A stretch of 9,812 nt of DNA, taken from NCBI GenBank assembly GCA_964530215.1, contig CAZHAJ010000067.1, forward strand, positions 1-9,812. Direction: 5' to 3'. This document shows, piece by piece, positions 1 to 5,969 of the stretch. Under the pieces are notes generated by a model. The model did no database searches. It was not told where the DNA came from and saw only the letters and a list, made by a program, of their open reading frames with translations. Position 1 is the stretch's first letter. The number at the start of each line of letters is the position of its first letter. The position numbers and the translations under genes were made by a program. This stretch comes from JAAXTT01 sp964530215 (GTDB taxonomy: Bacteria > Bacillota > Desulfotomaculia > Desulfotomaculales > Desulfocucumaceae).

Positions 1-7
1 GCTGATT

Positions 8-862
8 TTACGCTTTCCCAGAACTGCCGAAAAGCCTGATTTTTTCCCGTATTATTTCTACTGCTGCCTCTCTGGCAGGTCCCAATATTTTTCTGGGATC
101 AATCTCTTTAGGGCTATTTGCCACAACTGTCCTGGCTGCCTCTACAAAAGCTTCCCGGATATTTGTGTCGATGTTTACTTTGCGGACTCCCAATTCAATG
201 GCTTCAGAAATAGCCTCATCAGGAACTCCGGAGGAGCCATGAAGCACTATTGGTATTTTTACTAATGAACGAATCTTTTTCAATCTGTCAAAATCAAGCT
301 TTGGCTCACCTTTGTACTGTCCGTGAGCGGTACCGATGGCAACTGCCAAGGACCCCACCTGGGTTTTCTCTACAAAATACTTGGCTTCTTCGGGATCGGT
401 AAAGGTGGCTTCTTTTTCCGAAACCGTAATATCATCTTCAGTTCCTCCGATTTTACCAAGCTCCGCCTCCACCGAAAGTCCCAATGGATACGCACATTCC
501 ACAACCCTTTTGGTAAGAGCAATATTCTCTTCCAAAGGCAGTTTTGAACCATCTATCATAACAGAACTAAAGCCTGAGCGAATACACCACATGATTTGAT
601 CGAAACCTGTGCCATGGTCAAGGTGAAGAGCCACCGGGACTTTTACCGAACATGCGGCTTCCCTTGCCATAGCAACAATAAAGTTGATGCCTGCATATTT
701 TATAGCACCCTGGCTGGCCTGCAAAATCACCGGGGATTTCTCGGCTTCAGCTGCTTGAACTATAGCCTGAACAATTTCCATATTATTGCAGTTAAATGCC
801 CCGACACCGTAACCTCCGGCCTCAGCTTCCCTTAACAGATCATCCACTGGTACAAAAGACAT
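8..862 (-). CDS. fba: Class II fructose-1,6-bisphosphate aldolase
   Basis: This cytosolic zinc enzyme reversibly splits fructose-1,6-bisphosphate into dihydroxyacetone phosphate and glyceraldehyde-3-phosphate, in glycolysis and gluconeogenesis. The 284-residue protein matches the length of the short class II aldolases of Bacillus (about 285). Visible motifs are HLDHG (residues 80-84, with the likely catalytic Asp82 and zinc ligand His83), VEAELG around Glu134, GTAHGQYKG (177-185, zinc ligand His180), HGSSG (208-212, His208) and the phosphate-binding NIDTN (230-234). No key residue is missing. The ATG is preceded by GGGGAGG, but with an unusually long spacer of about 13 bases. No better in-frame ATG or GTG exists. 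It is the last gene of the sppA-to-fba run, and the spo0F-fba neighbourhood is also found in Bacillus. The stop codon lies only 7 bases from the window edge, so its terminator is not visible. Confidence 0.97.
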   Translation of the reverse strand: MSFVPVDDLLREAEAGGYGVGAFNCNNMEIVQAIVQAAEAEKSPVILQASQGAIKYAGINFIVAMAREAACSVKVPVALHLDHGTGFDQIMWCIRSGFSSVMIDGSKLPLEENIALTKRVVECAYPLGLSVEAELGKIGGTEDDITVSEKEATFTDPEEAKYFVEKTQVGSLAVAIGTAHGQYKGEPKLDFDRLKKIRSLVKIPIVLHGSSGVPDEAISEAIELGVRKVNIDTNIREAFVEAARTVVANSPKEIDPRKILGPAREAAVEIIREKIRLFGSSGKA

Positions 863-925
863 TTTCTTAATTTGACCTCCCCTTATTTATGATTGCTTTT
901 TTATTAATATTTAAAACCTATGACT

Positions 926-1618
926 TTACGGTTTATTTTTTCTGCCCCTATCCGGTGCATTATTGGGGTTCCCTGTCCTGGACAAGCTATCCAAGCATTC
1001 AAACCCATTTTTTATAAGCTGGATTTCTTCCAGTTTCTGAATAACGTGCAAATCATCTTCATTTTCAGCATAAATAATATTTACACTGTCACATTTACTG
1101 CAATACAGCTCCACTCTGTCAGGGAAAATATCAACTCCGATCTGATAGTTACCGCATTGGCAAAACAGATTGCCTTTCTCAGATATATCTTGCAAACAGT
1201 GCAGAACTTCATGCATTATGGAGCTGCTGTGGAAATAATTATCCTTACCAAATTCATCCACCAGGGTCTCCAATTCCCTTTCCCGTCCTCTGATTACTTG
1301 CTTTACTGCATCTTCCATTCCGAAACAGCCCAACTCCAATCCTGTTTCTGAGCAGTAAAAATCAACAGTCCCGGCAGGAGACCAAATTCTTTTACCCGAA
1401 AGATTATGATGGTGATATCCACCACAATAGGCACAAGCAAATCTCATCCGATACTGAGACTTATCTTGGGTGCTTACAGTAAAAATGTCTGCCCCACAAG
1501 AACACTTTACATCCAGGGAATCTCCTTTAGCAATGGCAAATCTGCAAACTTTTTGGTACTCAAGCTTGCCGCATTCCGGACAACGCATGGCCAGTATTAT
1601 TTCAGTATTGATAGGCAT
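926..1618 (-). CDS. Cysteine-rich CpXC-like putative zinc-binding protein
   Basis: The function is unknown. This soluble 230-residue protein resembles the CpXC family at its N-terminus. Cysteine pairs are CPEC (13-16), CSCG (39-42), CAYC (62-65) followed by three histidines (69-71), CQCG (153-156) and CSKC (173-176). The outer pairs form a mirror arrangement: CxxC then CxCG at the front, CxCG then CxxC at the back. Such pairs normally bind structural zinc. The middle (about 100-150) is charged and probably helical. The C-terminus is basic and looks disordered. The longest frame begins at a TTG at 1642, but the ATG at 1618 sits 6 bases after GGGAGGTG, so I use it. The gene lies between spo0F and fba and is probably co-transcribed with them. 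That does not reveal a role. The family assignment is moderately secure; any function would be a guess. Confidence 0.8.
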   Translation of the reverse strand: MPINTEIILAMRCPECGKLEYQKVCRFAIAKGDSLDVKCSCGADIFTVSTQDKSQYRMRFACAYCGGYHHHNLSGKRIWSPAGTVDFYCSETGLELGCFGMEDAVKQVIRGRERELETLVDEFGKDNYFHSSSIMHEVLHCLQDISEKGNLFCQCGNYQIGVDIFPDRVELYCSKCDSVNIIYAENEDDLHVIQKLEEIQLIKNGFECLDSLSRTGNPNNAPDRGRKNKP

Positions 1619-1624
1619 TAGGTA

Positions 1625-1632
1625 CACCTCCC
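1625..1632 (-). promoter_or_regulatory. Ribosome binding site deciding the CpXC-protein start
   Basis: GGGAGGTG is read on the minus strand 6 bases before the ATG at 1618. It matches the anti-Shine-Dalgarno complement AGGAGGTG in all but the first base. It lies inside the longer TTG-initiated frame, which argues against that upstream start. Confidence 0.8.
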
Positions 1633-1732
1633 TGATGGACAACCTTAAGCCTTTAAAATAAACTTCGCCATATATTAATAAAATCCTCTAATGGGCTGCC
1701 ACTTACCTTTAGCACATATAATACACCGATAG

Positions 1733-2119
1733 TTATACCTTATTTTGCCCGGAAACAACCAGGAACTCCCTTACCAGCTTCCTAATTTCCAAAATATCAA
1801 AAGGTTTTACTATATACTCTTTAACCCCCAAAACCCTGGCTTCTTCCAGCATTTCTGTGTCACCACAAGCTGACATTATTATTACTGCTATATCGGGCTG
1901 AGTTTTTCTCAACTCTTTAAGGGTTTCGATACCATTAAGAAGCGGCATTTTTAAATCCAATATAATCAAATTGGGCAGCTTTTGGGAGATCATTGCCAGA
2001 GCAGCCTTGCCTCCGTCAGCCAATCTCACGCTATACCCTTCCCCTGCAAAGGTTTCATAAAGCAGGCTTCGCACCCCTGTCTGGTCATCTACTATCAGTA
2101 AGTCCGGTTTTTTACCCAC
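1733..2119 (-). CDS. spo0F: Spo0F-like single-domain response regulator
   Basis: This is a stand-alone receiver domain of 128 residues with no output domain. It matches Spo0F, the phosphorelay intermediate that takes phosphate from sporulation histidine kinases and passes it on towards Spo0A. The acidic pocket is Asp11-Asp12 in ILIVDDQ-type context (LLIVDDQTG), the phosphoacceptor is Asp55 in LDLKMP, the hydroxyl residue is Ser83 in IIMSACG, and the lysine is Lys105 in VKPFD. The VDDQ, KPFDI and EIRK signatures, plus the fba-side context, favour Spo0F over CheY. Bacillus Spo0F has threonine where Ser83 stands, a conservative change. The start is GTG, supported by AGGGGGTGA 4 bases upstream. 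It follows the Yip1 gene by 51 bases, with no terminator between. Which kinase or phosphotransferase partners it uses cannot be seen here. Confidence 0.88.
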   Translation of the reverse strand: MGKKPDLLIVDDQTGVRSLLYETFAGEGYSVRLADGGKAALAMISQKLPNLIILDLKMPLLNGIETLKELRKTQPDIAVIIMSACGDTEMLEEARVLGVKEYIVKPFDILEIRKLVREFLVVSGQNKV

Positions 2120-2123
2120 CCGC

Positions 2124-2132
2124 TCACCCCCT
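2124..2132 (-). promoter_or_regulatory. Ribosome binding site for the spo0F GTG start
   Basis: AGGGGGTGA differs by one base from the ideal AGGAGGTGA and stops 4 bases before the GTG start codon. This strong site is why the GTG is accepted as the start. Confidence 0.75.
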
Positions 2133-2170
2133 GCATCGAAATACCCCTCTAGAAGCTTCCATTCAACATC

Positions 2171-2875
2171 TTACAGACCTAATCCCCCCATCTTCTGCAA
2201 AAACATGATAATCGGCATTAAAACAGCACTCACAGCGATCAACAACAACACTGCCAGTACCACCACCGCTGCAATGGGTATAAAAACAACTGCCAAAGAT
2301 TTACCACCTTCAAGATGCTGGGTTTCTCTAAAACCTATAACCAGCAATATAATGAACCAAATCCAAGTAACCAGCATCAATATGCCTGCCAAAAGATAGG
2401 TCCACCAATGATTACCGATCAGGATTAACAAAAGCTGTATCGGCGCCAAAAGCATAGCGGGAACTGAAGCCAATCCTGTAGCGGACAAAGCGCCAACGGC
2501 TTTCCCGCTGCCTCCCAGCAATTCTGAAATAAAAAAAAGAATGCCGCTATATATAAACCACTTCACATAACTAAAAATAAAACCGCCAAAAGCAACCCCA
2601 AACAAAACAGCCTTAGCCAAACTTACCGTGCCGGGAAGGCCTGATATCATGTGCCCGTCTGAATATATTCCCCCCAGCACAAAAAAAAGCATAGATAATA
2701 TCTGAGCGATAGAAAAAATAAGCAGTGTTTTCAGGATAGGAGGTTTTTCTGCCAGTCCTCGGAAAGTTATGGCCGGTTCAAAGATAACCCCATATATTAA
2801 ATCAAAAAACCCCTCATATTTATTTTTCTCCTCATCAGACGAAATCCCGGAAGGCTCACTCTCATATATAGTCAC
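2171..2875 (-). CDS. Yip1-family multi-pass membrane protein
   Basis: This 234-residue integral membrane protein has the Yip1 domain pattern: a short acidic cytosolic N-terminus, then FFDLIYGVIFEP and the family-typical piece with T-F-R-G-L-A-E-K-P, then hydrophobic helices. Membrane segments are at about 48-70, 87-118 (one long or two short), 126-144, 149-171 and 183-213, giving five or six passes. Eukaryotic Yip1 proteins act in vesicle traffic. The role of the bacterial relatives is not established, and none is claimed here. The longest frame starts at an ATG at 2896 with no visible ribosome binding site. GGGGAGGG lies just inside it, 7 bases before a GTG at 2875, which I prefer. It starts about 35 bases after the sppA stop, so co-transcription with that membrane protease is likely. 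Confidence 0.82.
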   Translation of the reverse strand: MTIYESEPSGISSDEEKNKYEGFFDLIYGVIFEPAITFRGLAEKPPILKTLLIFSIAQILSMLFFVLGGIYSDGHMISGLPGTVSLAKAVLFGVAFGGFIFSYVKWFIYSGILFFISELLGGSGKAVGALSATGLASVPAMLLAPIQLLLILIGNHWWTYLLAGILMLVTWIWFIILLVIGFRETQHLEGGKSLAVVFIPIAAVVVLAVLLLIAVSAVLMPIIMFLQKMGGLGL

Positions 2876-2882
2876 TTCTGTT

Positions 2883-2890
2883 CCCTCCCC
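2883..2890 (-). promoter_or_regulatory. Ribosome binding site favouring the GTG start of the Yip1 gene
   Basis: GGGGAGGG is followed by a 7-base spacer and then GTG. The alternative ATG seven codons upstream has only AT-rich sequence before it. The purine run is therefore better read as the signal for the GTG than as coding sequence. Confidence 0.65.
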
Positions 2891-2910
2891 TGTCATTATT
2901 TAGAAACAAA

Positions 2911-3873
2911 TCACTGCACAGACCCAATGGCGGGACATAAAAGCAATACACCAGGAACATTTTGCTGGGCTAAGTCGCCGCCAAAGGCTTTATCAATAAA
3001 AGAAACCCCTTCGATTTCCCTAAAAATTTGTTCCCAAGGGCTTTTTTTACTGAGATTCAACACAGGAGGCTCTTTGCCCAAACCGGAGAGTTCTCCGGCT
3101 ATATTTATGGCATCATAATAATTGCCCAAATTATCAACCAGTCCCACATCTAAAGCTTGCCGACCGGTCAATACCCGCCCGTTTAATTGATAAATAACCT
3201 GGGGATCCAAATTGCGGTTTTGAGCTACAACATCCACAAACTGCCGGAACGTATCATCCACCATGGATTGAAATATTTTTACCTCATCCTCTGATATAGG
3301 TCTTTCCGGAGAACCCATATCCTTGTATGTCCCGCTTTTAAAGGTATTGCCCTCTATACCCAGTTTATTGTACAGCCCCTGATAGTTTATTGTTTGAATG
3401 ATAACTCCTATACTACCAGTCATCGTTCCGGGATTGGCTACTATTTTATCGGAAAAAGCTGCAACCCAATAGCCTCCGGATGCCGCCATATCACCCATAG
3501 AAGTAACCACTTTAATCCCTTTGCTTTTAAGCCTCACAATCTCTTGGGATATTTCCTGAGCTGCCGCTGCTGACCCTCCCGGACTGTTGATATGTAATAC
3601 CACTGCTTTAATATTCGGGTTTTCGGCAGCTTTCCTGAGGTCTGCCATTACCGCTTGGGAACCTGCACTCCCAGCTCCGAATATTGCTGAAGAGCTCCCT
3701 ACAATGGCACCGTTTATTTCGATTACCCCCACTGCTGCTGCATTGGCATTATTATCCCCGACACGTCCGCCGCCCCCAATATTTCTGGCGATACTTACGG
3801 ATATTAAAGCAAACACCAAAGTAAATAGTGATATTCCCAATACAACTGCACCTATCAATGAACGTTTTTTCAT
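2911..3873 (-). CDS. sppA: Signal peptide peptidase SppA (S49 serine protease)
   Basis: This membrane-anchored protease degrades leftover signal peptides after secretion. The protein is 320 residues, the short SppA form seen in Gram-positives and archaea (one protease domain, not the doubled E. coli form). A basic start (MKKRS) and one hydrophobic segment at about 6-28 anchor it, with the catalytic part outside. Motifs are HINSPGG (94-100), DMAASGGYW (catalytic Ser132), GSIGVI (153-158) and SGTYKDMGSP with catalytic Lys184. The Ser-Lys distance of 52 residues equals that of Bacillus SppA (147 and 199). An ATG with AAGGGG 9 bases upstream was chosen over the TTG at 3882, which abuts the binding site. 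It follows the pyrG terminator, so its own promoter should lie in 3889-3934. I see only weak matches there. Confidence 0.94.
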   Translation of the reverse strand: MKKRSLIGAVVLGISLFTLVFALISVSIARNIGGGGRVGDNNANAAAVGVIEINGAIVGSSSAIFGAGSAGSQAVMADLRKAAENPNIKAVVLHINSPGGSAAAAQEISQEIVRLKSKGIKVVTSMGDMAASGGYWVAAFSDKIVANPGTMTGSIGVIIQTINYQGLYNKLGIEGNTFKSGTYKDMGSPERPISEDEVKIFQSMVDDTFRQFVDVVAQNRNLDPQVIYQLNGRVLTGRQALDVGLVDNLGNYYDAINIAGELSGLGKEPPVLNLSKKSPWEQIFREIEGVSFIDKAFGGDLAQQNVPGVLLLCPAIGSVQ

Positions 3874-3882
3874 TTTCACCAA

Positions 3883-3888
3883 CCCCTT
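3883..3888 (-). promoter_or_regulatory. Ribosome binding site deciding the sppA start
   Basis: AAGGGG ends 9 bases before the ATG at 3873. The frame's first possible start (TTG at 3882) touches this site and the GTG at 3879 is only 3 bases away, so the ATG is the only well-spaced start. Confidence 0.75.
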
Positions 3889-3913
3889 AGCTTTAAATTC
3901 ATCCTAGTATTTG

Positions 3914-3940
3914 TTTTTTCGCATATCACAATGCAAAAAA
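3914..3940. repeat. Inverted repeat sharing the pyrG terminator T-tract
   Basis: Read on the minus strand: TTTTTTGCAT, a 6-base loop TGTGAT, then ATGC, one extra G, and AAAAAA. The arms are complementary over 10 bp with one bulged base. The first arm begins with the T-run of the pyrG terminator, so the two structures overlap. It lies in the sppA upstream region and could be an operator or a fold competing with the terminator. That role is speculative. Confidence 0.5.
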
Positions 3941-3965
3941 GACCTAACGGCAATGCTGTCAGGTC
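3935..3965 (-). terminator. Intrinsic terminator after pyrG
   Basis: On the minus strand, GACCTGAC (3965-3958) pairs with GTTAGGTC (3948-3941) as an 8-bp stem with one G-U pair and a 9-base loop, followed directly by six T (3940-3935). It starts 28 bases after the pyrG stop. This is the clearest Rho-independent terminator in the window and separates pyrG from the sppA gene run. Confidence 0.9.
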
Positions 3966-3993
3966 AATCAGTTATTGTTAGTATATATCTATA

Positions 3994-5598
3994 TTATTTT
4001 TTCCCATAATTAATGGCTGCTCCGATAAAATCTTTAAAAAGAGGATGTGGTCTGTTTGGCCTGGATTTAAACTCCGGATGGAATTGAGTAGCCAAGAACC
4101 AAGGATGTTCCGACAACTCAACAATCTCCACTAAGGAGCCGTCAGGTAATGTACCGCTGACTATCATCCCGCTTTCTTTTATTTTCATACGGTGTTCATT
4201 GTTTAATTCATAACGATGCCGATGCCTTTCATAAATCTCATCCTGCCCGTAGGCTTTATAGGCCAAGGTGTTTGGAGATAATTTGCAGGGATATTGCCCC
4301 AATCTCATGGTTCCACCCATTTCCTCCAAACATTTTTGTTCCGGCAGAAGATCAATTACCGGATAACAGGTTTCTTCGTTGAATTCAGAACTGTTGGCAT
4401 CATGCCAACCGATTACGTTACGGCAATACTCCACCACTGCCAGTTGCATTCCCAGGCAAATCCCGAAAAAGGGAACGGTATTTAACCTGGAATAGTTAAT
4501 TGCCCGTATTTTACCCTCTATTCCACGATCACCAAATCCCCCCGGAACCAAAATACCGTCTACTTCCTTTAAGTATTTTGCCGGATCACCTTTTTCCAAG
4601 TCCTCGGAATTAATCCATTTGATGTCCACCACCACACCATGATAAAGACCGGCATGGCGCAAGGCCTCTGCAACACTGAGATAGGCATCAGGCAGCGATA
4701 CATATTTGCCCACAATACCTATAACCACCTTGCCGTTAAGATTTTTCATTCGCTCAACCATGTTCTGCCAGTCGGCAAGATCAGGTTCGCCACATTTAAT
4801 TCCCAACCTTTGAACAACAATTTTAGCCAAACCCTCCTCCTCCAACATCAAGGGAACTTCATAGATGGAGGGTGCGTCAATTTCCTGAATAACAGCATCT
4901 TTATCGGTATCACAAAATAGAGCTAATTTTTCTTTAACTTCATTGGAAAAACGCTTTTCTGTACGACAAACTAAGATATCCGGTTGAATACCGATACTGC
5001 GAAGTTCCTTTACACTGTGCTGGGTTGGTTTGGTCTTGACCTCATTGGCTACTTTTAAATATGGAACAAGGGTCACATGTATATACATTACATTTTCCCG
5101 GCCCCAATCGGTCTTCAGTTGCCTAATGGCCTCCAGAAAGGGCAAAGATTCAATATCACCTACAGTCCCACCTATTTCGGTGATTACCACATCGACATTT
5201 TCTTCGCTGGCCTGTCGGACAATACTGTTTTTAATTTCATTTGTAATGTGCGGAATTACTTGAACAGTGGCACCGAGATAATCACCCCTGCGCTCCTTAG
5301 TGATTACAGACCAGTAAATACCTCCTGAGGTTATATTACTGTTACGGCTGGAGTTTACATCGGTGAATCTCTCATAATGCCCTAAATCAAGATCGGTCTC
5401 GGCTCCATCTTCTGTTACAAATACCTCTCCGTGCTGGTAAGGACTCATGGTGCCGGGGTCTACATTAATAGTAGGATCAAGTTTTTGTATTGCTACAGTC
5501 ACTACCCGGCTTTTTAACAGTCGGCCCAGTGAAGCAGCAGTGATACCTTTACCCAGAGAGGAAACCACTCCTCCTGTGACAAATATAAACTTGGCCAT
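3994..5598 (-). CDS. pyrG: CTP synthase
   Basis: This cytosolic enzyme converts UTP to CTP using ATP and ammonia drawn from glutamine, the last step of pyrimidine nucleotide synthesis. The 534 residues match the family's full length. The synthetase domain covers about 1-265, with the phosphate loop GGVVSSLGKG (9-18), DPGTMSP (47-53), the TEDGAETDLDLG block (62-73) and EIGGTVGDIES (141-151). The glutamine amidotransferase domain covers about 290-534, with the oxyanion segment PGGFG (352-356), nucleophile Cys381 in GICLGMQ, and His507 and Glu509 in HPEF. Position 43 is Thr in KLDPTINVD, where Tyr is usual; I attach no functional meaning to this. The start ATG has AGGAGG 5 bases upstream. It has its own strong promoter and terminator, so it appears to be monocistronic. 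Confidence 0.98.
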   Translation of the reverse strand: MAKFIFVTGGVVSSLGKGITAASLGRLLKSRVVTVAIQKLDPTINVDPGTMSPYQHGEVFVTEDGAETDLDLGHYERFTDVNSSRNSNITSGGIYWSVITKERRGDYLGATVQVIPHITNEIKNSIVRQASEENVDVVITEIGGTVGDIESLPFLEAIRQLKTDWGRENVMYIHVTLVPYLKVANEVKTKPTQHSVKELRSIGIQPDILVCRTEKRFSNEVKEKLALFCDTDKDAVIQEIDAPSIYEVPLMLEEEGLAKIVVQRLGIKCGEPDLADWQNMVERMKNLNGKVVIGIVGKYVSLPDAYLSVAEALRHAGLYHGVVVDIKWINSEDLEKGDPAKYLKEVDGILVPGGFGDRGIEGKIRAINYSRLNTVPFFGICLGMQLAVVEYCRNVIGWHDANSSEFNEETCYPVIDLLPEQKCLEEMGGTMRLGQYPCKLSPNTLAYKAYGQDEIYERHRHRYELNNEHRMKIKESGMIVSGTLPDGSLVEIVELSEHPWFLATQFHPEFKSRPNRPHPLFKDFIGAAINYGKK

Positions 5599-5643
5599 GA
5601 AAGCCTCCTAAAACTGTAAAATATTATAATAAATCACTCCACT

Positions 5644-5672
5644 ATTCTAACCACCATACAGATATGTGTCAA
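5644..5672 (-). promoter_or_regulatory. Sigma-A promoter of pyrG
   Basis: The minus strand carries TTGACA (5672-5667), an exact 17-base spacer, and TAGAAT (5649-5644), which is 6/6 and 5/6 against consensus. Transcription should start near 5637, giving a leader of about 39 bases before the ATG. The predicted start region lacks the GGGC run and the attenuator hairpin that mediate CTP control of pyrG in Bacillus and Lactococcus. A second TATAAT occurs downstream, but without a good -35 box. Confidence 0.85.
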
Positions 5673-5689
5673 TTGGAAGGTGCCGGATT

Positions 5690-5857
5690 TTACTTTCCCC
5701 CGATACCCAAATTAACCGCCAGCATATATCCCAAGAAAAGTCCCACAATGCCGGCAACCCCTGCCACCGTTGCTGGAGCCGGGACAGGAAGCTTAATGAC
5801 AGCAAATACTATTCCCACAATTAATCCTGTCCCCAAAGACAATATCACTTCTTTCAT
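5690..5857 (-). CDS. XapX-domain small membrane protein
   Basis: This 55-residue protein, beginning MKEVILSLGTGL, is almost entirely two membrane helices (about 4-22 and 31-49). They are joined by the turn KLPVPAPA, with the glycine-rich VAGVAGIVGLFLGY after it. That PxPAP turn followed by AGVAGIVG is the pattern of the XapX (DUF1427) family, whose members are about 50 residues long. The biochemical role of the family is unknown to me. An ideal ribosome binding site, AAGGAG, lies 8 bases before the ATG, which supports real translation despite the size. It sits between the argS stop (112 bases upstream) and the pyrG promoter, whose -35 box begins 18 bases after this stop codon. Transcription could come from the argS unit or from an unseen promoter. 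Confidence 0.83.
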   Translation of the reverse strand: MKEVILSLGTGLIVGIVFAVIKLPVPAPATVAGVAGIVGLFLGYMLAVNLGIGGK

Positions 5858-5887
5858 AAAATCAACTCCTTAAAAAAGCCCTTGTTA

Positions 5888-5929
5888 GCTAGTGGCTGAT
5901 CGCTGGCTGCTGGTAGCTAATAGCTGATA
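5888..5929. repeat. Degenerate 7-bp tandem repeat, six units
   Basis: Six consecutive units all start with GCT: gctagtg, gctgatc, gctggct, gctggta, gctaata, gctgata. The consensus is roughly GCTRRTA. It lies between argS and the XapX gene. Its ends also form an inverted pair, TTAGCTA (5885-5891) with TAGCTAA (5914-5920), which folds on either strand. On the minus strand a T-run (5877-5872) follows after 7 bases, so weak termination is conceivable. Short heptamer repeats of this kind occur dispersed in some bacterial genomes. Confidence 0.75.
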
Positions 5930-5969
5930 TTTCCCCTGGCTGACATCCTGACATTTTAACGACAAAACA

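Noticed and set aside
920..1351. Plus-strand frame of 143 codons opposite the CpXC gene
   Set aside because: It is antisense to a gene with conserved cysteine motifs, has no binding site, and its composition is that of a complementary shadow. The other plus-strand frames are rejected on the same grounds.
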